A stretch of 64,000 nucleotides of DNA from SZUA-36 sp963704855 (GTDB taxonomy: Bacteria; Pseudomonadota; Gammaproteobacteria; Xanthomonadales; SZUA-36), in assembly GCA_963704855.1 (NCBI GenBank), contig CAVPHY010000024.1, positions 62,001-126,000 of the forward strand, given 5' to 3'. Within the stretch, counting starts at the first letter, position 1. Every line of letters starts with the position of its first letter. Of the stretch, positions 50,870 through 59,056 are shown piece after piece. Below the pieces are notes generated by a model. It worked only from the letters and a program-made list of their open reading frames with translations, was not told where the DNA came from and did not search any database. A program made the position numbers and the translations under genes.

Positions 50870-50965
50870 ACATAACGTCTTAGTTAAGCGGCCCAAAAGG
50901 GCGCAGCCTTTTTGGGTCCGGTGGAGGCACGTAGTGCCGGAACGTACTTGAACGTTTTGTTATGC
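50870..50965 (-). repeat. attC of C2
   Basis: Cores ACATAAC/GTTATGC; stems CCAAAAGGGC-GCA-GCCTTTTTGG (one wobble) and GGCAC-GTA-GTGCC. Confidence 0.96.
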
Positions 50966-51490
50966 AACTGATTGCCTCTTGAGCAGTAAATTGATGCCAA
51001 TTAGGCCTGCGATAAGAATAAAGAAGCCCACAAAGCTATATACGTCACTTGCATTGAATATCGGTTTGGTCGGTTCCCCGAAATATTCTTCCATTAGCTG
51101 AATGACCGTGACACCTTTCTCTCTTGCGTACCGTTTAAGTTGCGTAGCGAAGCAATCAGTGAAAGCGCGAAATGACTCCTTTTCTACTGACCCAAACACA
51201 ACAAATAGCTCATCGATTGGATGGTAATTCCAGAACCTGTCGTGATAATTGCTTCAGTTAGCATGGGGCCCTTCCAAACTGACATAATTTCCAATGCCTC
51301 CATATTCCGCCAATGAATATCTTCTCCAGTGTCGTGCCCAAGGTCTAGCAGCATATACAAAATCAGCTCGGGCGTAGAAAGTATGCAAATCCATCGGAAA
51401 GTCATATTCAAAGCAAGTCCGTGCTTCAAGATTGCTCAAGGTAAATAAGCTTAAGATTAAAACAACGATTTGGCCCTTCACTTTATGCAT
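50960..51490 (-). pseudogene. C2 exported NTR/TIMP-like protein, broken by two frameshifts
   Basis: Three overlapping frames join into one protein. The first is a signal peptide and 'ARTCFEYDFPMDLHTFYARADFVYAA' (51490 downwards). The second has 'EIMSVWKGPMLTEAIITTGSG' (51184-51429), the classic core of netrin/TIMP-like bacterial proteins. The third has 'VFGSVEKESFRAFTDCFATQLKRYAR' and a C-terminal TM anchor 'FVGFFILIAGLIGINLLLKRQ' (50960-51199). Single-base indels near 51380 and 51190 separate them. Confidence 0.75.
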
Positions 51491-51546
51491 AACGTCTTAG
51501 TTAAGAGGCGCGCTTTAGCGCGTCCGTCTTTAACGCCTTGTTAGGT
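51487..51546 (-). repeat. attC of C1 (short type, attI-proximal)
   Basis: 60 bp, cores GCATAAC/GTTAGGT; stem GGCGCGC-TTTA-GCGCGTCC. Closely related to the attC of C6, whose gene C1 also once carried. Confidence 0.93.
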
Positions 51547-51810
51547 GACCAACTGGAACGCATAGAACTTACCTCAATTTCTCCGCCCCAAGGACATAAC
51601 AGGCCCATGAGTACGCAATGATTCCTAAGTGCTGTATTATCGCCCATGAAGGATCAAAGCACATCGCAACAGGTGCAGCCAAATCTACTGATCATTTTCG
51701 CCGTTGCAACGATAGTACGCGGCGTTATATCGAAGTAAACGCGTCTGTGGAATCTAGCCGGAACTCTATTTGAACAGTTTATCAGTGCATTTGCTGTTAC
51801 TTGAGTAGAA
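51541..51810 (-). pseudogene. C1 degraded copy of the C6 lipoprotein gene
   Basis: Aligns by eye with 48993-49270 through stretches such as CATAGAACTT, CTCCGCCCCAAGGAC, AGGCCCATGAGTAC and CAGGTGCAGCCAAATCTA. It is broken by many single-base insertions and deletions, so no frame survives. The remainder of C1 (51811-52069) holds no recognisable gene; its upstream half has diverged beyond matching. Confidence 0.85.
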
Positions 51811-52069
51811 ACTCAGCAGCTAGACACAATACCGAGCGCCAAAAAGCTGATTATTTTTGTTACAATTGAGCGCGTTGTTAATGAGAAAAGAATTTCACTA
51901 GGTGCCCAGAGATCGACACTCCATAAGAGATGCTGAGATTAGAAACTAGCCAACCCATCACTGTCGTACTGCGCACTCAAGATCCAGATCACGACGCGTA
52001 TGAAACAAAGCATGCTAGCTAAGTAAGAAATACATGGCTATTTAATGAAAGCATGTTTCTGCACAAAAC
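51811..52069. other. Rest of C1, no gene seen
   Basis: 259 bp between the recognisable pseudogene and attI. No open frame with a ribosome site on either strand. It corresponds in position to the 5' half of the C6-type lipoprotein gene but has lost similarity. Confidence 0.5.
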
Positions 52070-52175
52070 ACATAACGTCATTTAGGTGGCAATTCAGGCA
52101 TAGCAGGCGTTTTTGCCAGATATGCCCACACGGAAAACTCATTCTGTCTAGAAAGTCTCTGTTTTGCAAAGGCAT
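52038..52175 (-). CDS. Short leader ORF crossing attI
   Basis: A 45-codon frame reading toward the cassettes, ATG 52175, with AAAAGGA ideally placed 7 nt upstream. It begins MPLQNRDFLDR and has 5 Cys in its second half. It crosses the attI core at 52070-52076 and ends in cassette C1, so its last codons depend on which cassette is first. Its position matches the short ORFs over attI1 of class 1 integrons that raise translation of the first cassette. It may act by translation rather than through its product. Confidence 0.55.
   Translation of the reverse strand: MPLQNRDFLDRMSFPCGHIWQKRLLCLNCHLNDVMCFVQKHAFIK
52070..52135 (-). other. attI recombination site (approximate extent)
   Basis: The first junction outside any attC is the core ACATAAC at 52070-52076 followed by GTCATTTAGGTGGC. 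The first side of this core matches the R' cores of the array, while the rest lacks the attC arms. The end coordinate is estimated from the usual ~65 bp. It lies 190-250 bp from the intI start. Confidence 0.75.
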
Positions 52176-52321
52176 TTTTATCCTTTTGATCTTGAAAATA
52201 CTTGTTATCAGTCATTTATGCCTGTTATGACGTGTGCTTTACCTACAAAATAAGGCGTAAATCACTGATTCTTGAGCTTGAGCAGGAGTTATAAGCTAGT
52301 TTCCTTCTTAAAAGGTCGCCT
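52176..52321. promoter_or_regulatory. Divergent promoter region between attI and intI
   Basis: 146 AT-rich bases that must hold the intI promoter and probably Pc reading into the array. A TATAAG (52292-52297) could be the intI -10; AAGGTCG (52312-52318) is its ribosome site. I cannot place Pc confidently. No LexA box (CTGT-N8-ACAG) is present. Confidence 0.6.
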
Positions 52322-53281
52322 ATGCCAAAACTGCTTGATGAAGTCAGAAATACGCTACGCGTTCATCATTATGCGATGAAAACCGAAACGTCTTACGTGC
52401 AATGGATCAAGCGGTTTATTATTTTTCATAAAAAAAGACACCCGACGGATATGGGTAAGTTGGAAGTGGAAGAGTTTTTGACCTGGCTGGCGGTGAAGCG
52501 GCAGGTGGCACCTTCAACTCAGAATCAGGCGCTGCAGGCCATACTATTTCTTTATAGGAAGGTATTGAATATTGAACTGGCGTGGATGGATGATGTGGTG
52601 CGAGCAAAACGTCAGCAACGCATTCCGGTTGTGTTGTCCCGCCGGGAAGTAGCGGCCGTACTGGCGGCGTTGACAGGCAGTTATCAGCTGATCGGCAAGC
52701 TGCTTTACGGGAGTGGTTTGCGTCTGATGGAGTGTCTGCGCTTGCGTGTGATGGCATTGGATCTGAATCGTCAGAGCATTACAGTTCACGCAGGCAAGGG
52801 TGGTAAAGACCGGGTCACCATTTTACCGGAGAGTCTGCTGATCGATATCCGCGATCAAATTCATCGGGTTCGGTTGTTGCATCAAAGCGATCTGGCAATG
52901 GGTTATTCCGGGGCGTCCATGCCGCTGGCCTTGTCACGTAAGTACCCCAATGCCGCGCATGAGTTTGTCTGGCAATACTTGTTTCCATCAAAGCAACTCG
53001 CCCTTGATCCGCGCAGGCTGGATCAACTTTGTCGCCATCATGTCGTAGATTCCAATATGCAAAGAGCGATGCGGCGTGCGGTGCGACTGGCGGATATCAA
53101 CAAACGCGCTAGTTGCCATACTATGCGTCATAGTTTCGCCACCCATCTTTTAGAATCGGGGATGGACATTCGCACCATCCAGGATTTGCTTGGGCACAAG
53201 GACGTTTCCACCACGATGATTTATACCCACGTTGTTAACCGTGGAGCCATGGGCGCCCGCTCACCGCTGGATCACTTGTGA
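52322..53281 (+). CDS. intI: Integron integrase IntI
   Basis: A 319-residue tyrosine recombinase that joins cassettes at attI and attC. Catalytic residues are R134 (in YGSGLRLME), H266 and R269 (SCHTMRHSF), H292 (LLGHKD) and nucleophile Y301 (MIYTHV). The segment around residues 205-240 ('KYPNAAHEFVWQYLFPSKQLALDPRR') is the extra patch found only in integron integrases, needed for folded single-stranded attC. The C-terminus 'GAMGARSPLDHL' matches the family. The gene is intact, so the integron may be active. Confidence 0.97.
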   Translation: MPKLLDEVRNTLRVHHYAMKTETSYVQWIKRFIIFHKKRHPTDMGKLEVEEFLTWLAVKRQVAPSTQNQALQAILFLYRKVLNIELAWMDDVVRAKRQQRIPVVLSRREVAAVLAALTGSYQLIGKLLYGSGLRLMECLRLRVMALDLNRQSITVHAGKGGKDRVTILPESLLIDIRDQIHRVRLLHQSDLAMGYSGASMPLALSRKYPNAAHEFVWQYLFPSKQLALDPRRLDQLCRHHVVDSNMQRAMRRAVRLADINKRASCHTMRHSFATHLLESGMDIRTIQDLLGHKDVSTTMIYTHVVNRGAMGARSPLDHL

Positions 53282-53442
53282 CCTGGCTGGCACAAACTAG
53301 CCCGGTTTTTCGTCCTTGTTAAAAAACTATTTTCTGCAATATTCATTGCCGCAACAATAACGATTTGTCATGATCAGCGGAGCGATCGTCGCGCGAAGTG
53401 GCTCACGCACTCCGCTGAGTTGAATACGGGAATAACACAATA

Positions 53443-54571
53443 ATGCCTCAGACCCGCATGGAAATCACACTGCCCTCATCCTGGTATTTGAATGCCGATA
53501 TTTACGCACTTGAACGTGAACACATTTTTTTCAATGAATGGCTGTGTGTTGGCAGGGAAGAGGATATTCCCGCGCCAGGTGATCACCGTGTTCTGGATAT
53601 CCAGGGTGAAAGCATCATCCTGTTAAGAAACGGCGAAAATCAGTTGCGGGCGTTTTATAACGTCTGCGCCCATCGCGGTGCGCGTCTGTGTGCGACTGAT
53701 GACTCCGGAGATTCACTGCTCAGGGGTGGCGTGAGCAGCAAGTACATCACCTGTCCGTACCACGCGTGGATTTATGACCTGAATGGTCAACTCGTGCGGG
53801 CGCGTGATATTCCCGAAGATTGTGATTTCAATACCGAAGAAATCCAGCTGCACCCGGTTGCCGCGGAATCCTGGGGTGGCTTTATCTTTATCCACCTGAC
53901 GCCTGAAAAAGCAAAACCATTGGCAGAGCATGTGGCGCATGTATCAGTGCGATTCAAGCGCTACCGCATGCAGGATCTTGCGGGTTGGCAGAACCCTTTC
54001 ATACACGGTTGAGGCCAACTGGAAGGTCATCTGCGAAAATTACAACGAGTGCTACCACTGCGGCCCGGTGCATCCGGAGCTGTGCCGCATCGTACCGGCG
54101 TTCCGCGACAACGCGGGTGCCGGTCTCGAGTGGGATAAGGGTGTCCCGCACCGCCCGGGCGCGGTCACCTTCACCGCCAGCGGCACCACCAACCGCCGAA
54201 CCATACCGGGGCTCAATGAGGATGAACAGGTTTTGCACTTTGGCGAACTCGTCTATCCAAACCTGTTCCTGAGCCTGGCATCCGACCACGTCGCGGCGTT
54301 CTTCCTGCAACCCGAAGGCCCCAACCGCACCCGCGTGGACTGCCACCTGCTGTTTGAACCCTTTGAAATTGAGCGCCCGGAATACAACCCGGCCGATGCG
54401 GCCGATTTCTGGGACCTGGTGAATCGCCAGGATTGGGAGATTTGCGAACGTGTGCAGCAGGGTATGTCTTCGCGTGTGTTTGAGCACGGCTTTTGCGCAC
54501 CGATGGAAGACCTCACACTGGACATCCGCAAATACGTCACCGGGCGGATCGGCGCTTTCGTCAAGGCTTAA
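53443..54571 (+). pseudogene. Rieske ring-hydroxylating oxygenase large subunit, frameshifted
   Basis: Two frames make one ~375-residue oxygenase alpha subunit. The first (53443 on) has the Rieske 2Fe-2S ligands C75-x-H77 and C104-xx-H107. The second (to 54571) has the mononuclear iron site in 'NYNECYHCGPVHPEL'. One extra base near 53978, in CTTGCGGG, breaks it. Sequence style is close to GbcA-like quaternary-amine demethylases rather than aromatic dioxygenases. With the neighbouring TMADH- and MttB-like genes, a betaine substrate is likely. It may be a sequencing error rather than a true pseudogene. Confidence 0.85.
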
Positions 54572-56667
54572 CTACCAACCGCTGTAAACGTCCCCAAACG
54601 GGTGTTCAGCAATGGGGATATCACGTAAATAGCCCTGTCCGCGGTCGTTATCGAGCTGTTGAGCGTACTGGTGACCGGAGTACACGGCGTGCACGATGGC
54701 GCCGGGGGCCAGTGCATCGCCGATGCGTTCGACTGACTTGATACCGGCATCGCCAAACCTATCTTCTTTTGCCATCAATTCCTGGTAGACCTCATCACGC
54801 GGTTGCCGGTGACCAACGATGACCACCGATTGAACCTTCATTTCAGAAGCTGCGCCTGTGAAGATATTTTCCAGGCGGGCGCTTTGTCCGTCAAAATCCA
54901 TCAGCAAAGTCTGTGTCGATACATCGACATTGCGGTCATGCAGGGCGCGGTGCACAAACGGTTGTTCGTTGGTCATGAAGGTCCAGGCGGAGGCATGACC
55001 GGCGGGTGTTGCGTAGCTGACTTTCAAGCCCTGGTCGGCCAGGTATTCGGCCACCAGGCCACCCATGTAGTAGTTGTCAAAATCGTAAACCAGCACCGGG
55101 CCAACCGGTAAAATTGGCCAGCGGCCAGGTCATCCGGGGTATAAACCGAGGGTTTATCCAGCTGACCCACTGGTATCTCCAGCGACGAGTAAAGGAAGCG
55201 TGTCCAACGCGAGCCGGTGGCGATAACAAGCCTGGAATGCTCCATGGCCAAAAGATCATCTGCGCCCATTTCGTTGCCTCGGTACATGTCCACGTTGGCG
55301 AGTTGCTGCAGGGCCTGCAAACGGTAGTCGCGCACCCGCCCCCAGGCGTTAAGACCAGGCATCGAGGTTTCGAAAATCAGGCGGCCGCCAAATTCTTCGC
55401 GACGGTCCGCCAGTGTCACCTGGTAGCCGCGTCTCGCTGCGATCAAAGCTGCCTCGAGACCCGCAGGGCCCGCCCCGAGGATCAGGATGTTGTCCTTGCT
55501 GCCGGCTGCTTTGAATTTTTCAGGATGCCAGCCTTTACGCCATTCCTCGCCGGCCGTCGCGTTTTGCGTGCAGCGTACCGGTACGCCATCGTGCCAGCTG
55601 GAAATACAGATATTGCAGCCGATACATTCACGGATGTCGTCCAGCCGCCCGCTCCTGATCTTGTTCGGCAGGAAAGGGTCGGCAATACCCGCGCGGGCGC
55701 CGCCGATCATATCCAGGATGCCCCTGCGCAGTTGTGAGACCATCATGTCCGGGGAGGTGAAGCGGCCAACCCCGACCACCGGCTTGCGGGTTATCTTCTT
55801 GACGAAGTCGATCACCGGTTCGTGGGCGCCTTCCGGCCGGAACCGGGAGGCGCCGCAGTCGGTCGGGCTGGAATCCATTTTTACATCCCACAGGTCCGGA
55901 CAGTCCTGCATCAGTGTCACCACTTCGTGCGCCTCGGATTCGTAGTGCTCGCTGGGTTTGCCGCGCAATTCCTCGAGGCTGATACGCAATGCGACACCGC
56001 AGGTGTCACCGACCGCCTCCTTGGTCGCCTCTATCAGTTCCCGCACAAAACGCACACGGTTCACAACCGAGCCGCCGTAAGCATCGGTTCGGTGGTTGTA
56101 TTCCTCGATCAGGAATTCATAACCGAGATAACCCATGCCGGCGTAGATATAGACGATGTCGAAACCCGCCTGCCGTGCCCGTTTGGCCGCCGCAACCTGC
56201 CACTTGATGACATCACGGATATCCCCGGCATCCATGATGCGCGGACGCTGGTTACCCATGAAACCCACGTGGGTGGCGGCCCAGGGTATGCCGGATGGAG
56301 AATAGGGCGGCACCCTCGACGTGCGGTTCATCACTGATGCGCCGCCGTGCCATAACTCGATGGCCGCCAGCGCACCGTGCGCGTGAACCGCATCGGTCAT
56401 CAACGCGTGGGATCGGATATCGTTATCGTCCCAGAGTCGGCCGAACGGTAACGGGCTGTCATCCGAAGATGGGTGCGTGGAGACCGCACCGGTGGTGACA
56501 ACACCCCAGCCGCCCTCGGCTTTCATGCCACGGAATGCGGCCCGCACCCGGGGGTTGGCCTCGGTCATGCCGCTGGCGTGGGGAACCTGGTAGAAACGGT
56601 TGGGTGCGGTCACCGGTCCAATCTGAACCGGCTCGAAAAGGATGTCGTATTTTGAGGCTGTTGTCAT
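54572..56667 (-). pseudogene. TMADH-like FMN/4Fe-4S/FAD oxidoreductase, frameshifted near the C-terminus
   Basis: A ~700-residue relative of trimethylamine, dimethylamine and histamine dehydrogenases. The N-terminal FMN barrel has 'AAIELWHGGASVMNR' and 'YLGYEFLIEEYNHRTD'. The cluster ligands are in 'ECIGCNICISSWHDGVPVRC', followed by 'NATAGEEWRKGWHPEKF', strongly TMADH-like. The FAD/ADP domain starts with 'ILGAGPAGLEAA'. The reading frame shifts by one lost T near 55112, after which 'LVYDFDNYYMGG' continues to 54572. It is convergent with the Rieske gene and probably acts in the same pathway. Confidence 0.87.
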
Positions 56668-56691
56668 TGACGGGCGCCGTTAAGTGTTGAA

Positions 56692-58713
56692 TTAATCGAT
56701 TGGGTAGCGGTTGAGTACCGCACCAAGTGCTTCCTTGAGCGGGCCCAGGTGGGTATCAAAATTGCGCCACTGATCCAGGCCCTGCGTATAGATCGGCTGC
56801 CGTACCTGCTCGGCACTGGGGGTGCGGATGGCGCGCTTGGTTTCATAGAAACGCAGGCACTGCTCTTCAAATTCGAGACCACAGTAATCCAGCAGGCGAC
56901 GGATCTGCGTGTCGGTGTCGGCCACCATGTCCTCGTATTGAACACGCAATACGCGGCCGGGTAAAACCCGCTCCCAGTGATCCATCAGAATGATGTAGTC
57001 ACGGTAGTAGCGGCCGATGTCGCCGAGGTCATAGGTAAAGGTCTGGCCACGGGCGAACAGCTGTTTGAAACCGGAAAAACAACAGGCCATCGGGTGACGA
57101 CGGGCGTCGATGATCTTTGCGTTCGGCAGGATCAGGTGAATCAATCCTGCATGCAGGAAGTTATTCGGCATCTTGTCGATAAAAAACGGTGCGTTGGTGC
57201 GCTGAATGCGGGTGGTTTCGATGTAACTCTCACCCAGTTCGCGGCATTTCTCCGGCGACAGGTCCTTGAGGATTTCGGGGTACTTCGACGCCGGGTTCTC
57301 GCGTGACTTCTCTCCAAGTTTACGCGAGATCGTGATGATATCGGTCAGTTCAGCTGTGCCTTCCACCTGCGAATGGCTGGCCAGTATCTGTTCAAGCAGC
57401 GTCGAACCCGAGCGTGGCAGCCCAACGATAAAGATCGGATCCGGTGCATCGCAGCCCCAGCCCTGCCGGGTAGCAAAGAAATCCTCGTCCAGGGTCTTGA
57501 TCTGGCGTGCGGTGTTGAACACATTGATGCGTGCATTGTGACGGTGGTTAACGCGCCGGATGGCGTTGCCGCGCTGGTAGAAGTGAAAGGACTCATCAAA
57601 CTGCTTGCGGTCTTCCAGGGCTTTGCCGAGGGCGAAGGCGATATGCGCCTGGTCGTCCGGGTCACCGTCCTTGGTGGTGACCTGTGAGCGCATCTGTTGG
57701 ATATCCGCATCGGTAAACTTGAATGTCTTCAGGTTGGCCAGGCTCCAGTAGGACTCACCAATGCTTGGGCTCAGCTCGATGCACTGGCGATAGGCCTGGA
57801 TCGATTCATCCAACCGGCCTACCGTCTTCAGGGTGTGGCCGTAGTTCATCTGTGCACGTGCCTGGTTGGGGTAGTCTTTCAGTACCCTTTCGTAGATCTC
57901 AAGCGCCGCCTCGTGATCACCGCTGCGCACCAGGATGGTACCTTTCAGAATCAGGAAATTCGGGTTGTTGGGTTCCTTTGCCAGTAGTTTCTCAATCTCG
58001 ACAGCAGCCTTCTTGAGTTTCTGTTGACGCACCAGCACAACGGCAAGGTTGTGCCTTGCGAGGTGAAAATCAGGCGCCAGTTCCAGGCAGCGCTCCAACA
58101 GGTGCCTGGCATCATCGAACTGGCCGAGCTTCATGCCGATATCTGCAAGTAGGCGTATGCCGGAGACATCCGCCGGGTGTTTTTTCAGGAATTCCCGGGC
58201 CAGGCCTTCGGCCTTGGCCAGTTTGCCTTCCTTTAACAGGTCGATGGCTTCTATGAGCTCAGGGTGGCGCACGGAAGTTGCAAAGTGTTTTTCGTAAGCG
58301 GCGCGGCTTCCGGTCTCGTCCCCCGCGACCGCAAGCTGGTCGCCAAGCGCGCGCCAGGCACCGCTGTGTGCCGGATCAAGTCGTACTGCTTTGCGCAATG
58401 CAGTTACCGCGTCAACACCCTTGCCAATTGCGCCCAGGGTTTGCCCGTACTCGTAGAGAAAGCTGGGCGAATCGTTGTTCCGCCCTGCCAGCGGTTTCAG
58501 CAATAAAAGACTCTTGGCGGGATCGCCCTGCAGGCGGCAGGCTGCGGCCTGGATACGAATCGCGGTTTCTGTTCCCGGATAAACCTTCAGAATTTCCAGG
58601 GCCTGCTGCTCGGCCAGAAGCGGGTTCTGGTCCAGCAACTGTACTGCATGCGCAAGGGCTGTTTTCAGATCTGCGCTGGGTTCTTGCGGGGTTGTTGCCA
58701 CTGTATTTTTCAC
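56692..58713 (-). CDS. TPR-repeat sulfotransferase
   Basis: A 673-residue protein. Residues ~20-370 contain about nine TPR-type repeats (for example 'HSGAWRALGDQLAVAGDETGSRAAYEKH'). Residues ~430-670 form a sulfotransferase domain with the 5'-phosphosulfate-binding loop 'PIFIVGLPRSGSTLLEQILASH' (~437-458) and downstream 'DARRHPMACCFSGFKQLF', the 3'-phosphate site. Such fusions transfer sulfate from PAPS to an unknown acceptor. The gene stands alone, 25 nt from the oxidoreductase start. Confidence 0.88.
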   Translation of the reverse strand: MKNTVATTPQEPSADLKTALAHAVQLLDQNPLLAEQQALEILKVYPGTETAIRIQAAACRLQGDPAKSLLLLKPLAGRNNDSPSFLYEYGQTLGAIGKGVDAVTALRKAVRLDPAHSGAWRALGDQLAVAGDETGSRAAYEKHFATSVRHPELIEAIDLLKEGKLAKAEGLAREFLKKHPADVSGIRLLADIGMKLGQFDDARHLLERCLELAPDFHLARHNLAVVLVRQQKLKKAAVEIEKLLAKEPNNPNFLILKGTILVRSGDHEAALEIYERVLKDYPNQARAQMNYGHTLKTVGRLDESIQAYRQCIELSPSIGESYWSLANLKTFKFTDADIQQMRSQVTTKDGDPDDQAHIAFALGKALEDRKQFDESFHFYQRGNAIRRVNHRHNARINVFNTARQIKTLDEDFFATRQGWGCDAPDPIFIVGLPRSGSTLLEQILASHSQVEGTAELTDIITISRKLGEKSRENPASKYPEILKDLSPEKCRELGESYIETTRIQRTNAPFFIDKMPNNFLHAGLIHLILPNAKIIDARRHPMACCFSGFKQLFARGQTFTYDLGDIGRYYRDYIILMDHWERVLPGRVLRVQYEDMVADTDTQIRRLLDYCGLEFEEQCLRFYETKRAIRTPSAEQVRQPIYTQGLDQWRNFDTHLGPLKEALGAVLNRYPID

Positions 58714-59056
58714 CTGGTAATTGATTGACCCGGTGCAGCGATCACGCTTTACCGGCCAGCCGTTTATCGCTTGCGTGTTGCAATCGTAGAGTTACACATA
58801 ATCGCGGTCAATCACACCTTTGAGGCCGGGGAATATTACTATAGGTAAAATAAATGTTAAATGTTGGTGTGTATGTTATTGATTCATGATATTAATATCA
58901 GCACAATTGTATCTTTCTGTTTTAACTTGAACACGGAAAATTCTGTTAGGCAGCGATAAACCAGGTCATTGAAAGCGTAAAACGGTCCGCGAAAAGTGAT
59001 TAGCCAAAAGGCCATTAAAACATAAACCCAGTGGACTAAACGAATAGGAAGGTATC
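58714..59056. promoter_or_regulatory. Divergent regulatory region with a perfect palindrome
   Basis: 343 bp between the sulfotransferase and the TonB-receptor gene, very AT-rich in 58840-58925. It contains TGATATTAATATCA, a perfect 14-bp palindrome at 58887-58900 and a likely operator. AGGAAGG at 59047-59053 is the ribosome site of the receptor gene. No gene seen. Confidence 0.6.

Larger units (their letters stand above)
32038..53281 (-). mobile_element. Chromosomal (sedentary) integron: intI, attI and 30 attC cassettes
   Basis: A tyrosine recombinase of the IntI type (52322-53281, +) is followed on its upstream side by attI (~52070) and then 30 attC sites spread over 20 kb, with cassette genes on the minus strand. 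This is the normal inside-out layout, with intI divergent from its array. Nearly all attC sites belong to one sequence family, the mark of a resident chromosomal integron. Cassettes are C1 (51487-52069) to C30 (32038-32731). Two sites are interrupted by IS elements. Confidence 0.97.

Noticed and set aside
32038..51546. Regular near-identical repeats every ~0.5-0.7 kb that could suggest a CRISPR array
   Set aside because: Repeats are 60-130 bp, imperfect, foldable, flanked by inverse cores and separated by whole genes. They are attC sites; there are no short spacers and no cas genes.
52176..52321. SOS control of intI through a LexA box
   Set aside because: No CTGT-N8-ACAG or close variant found between attI and the intI start.
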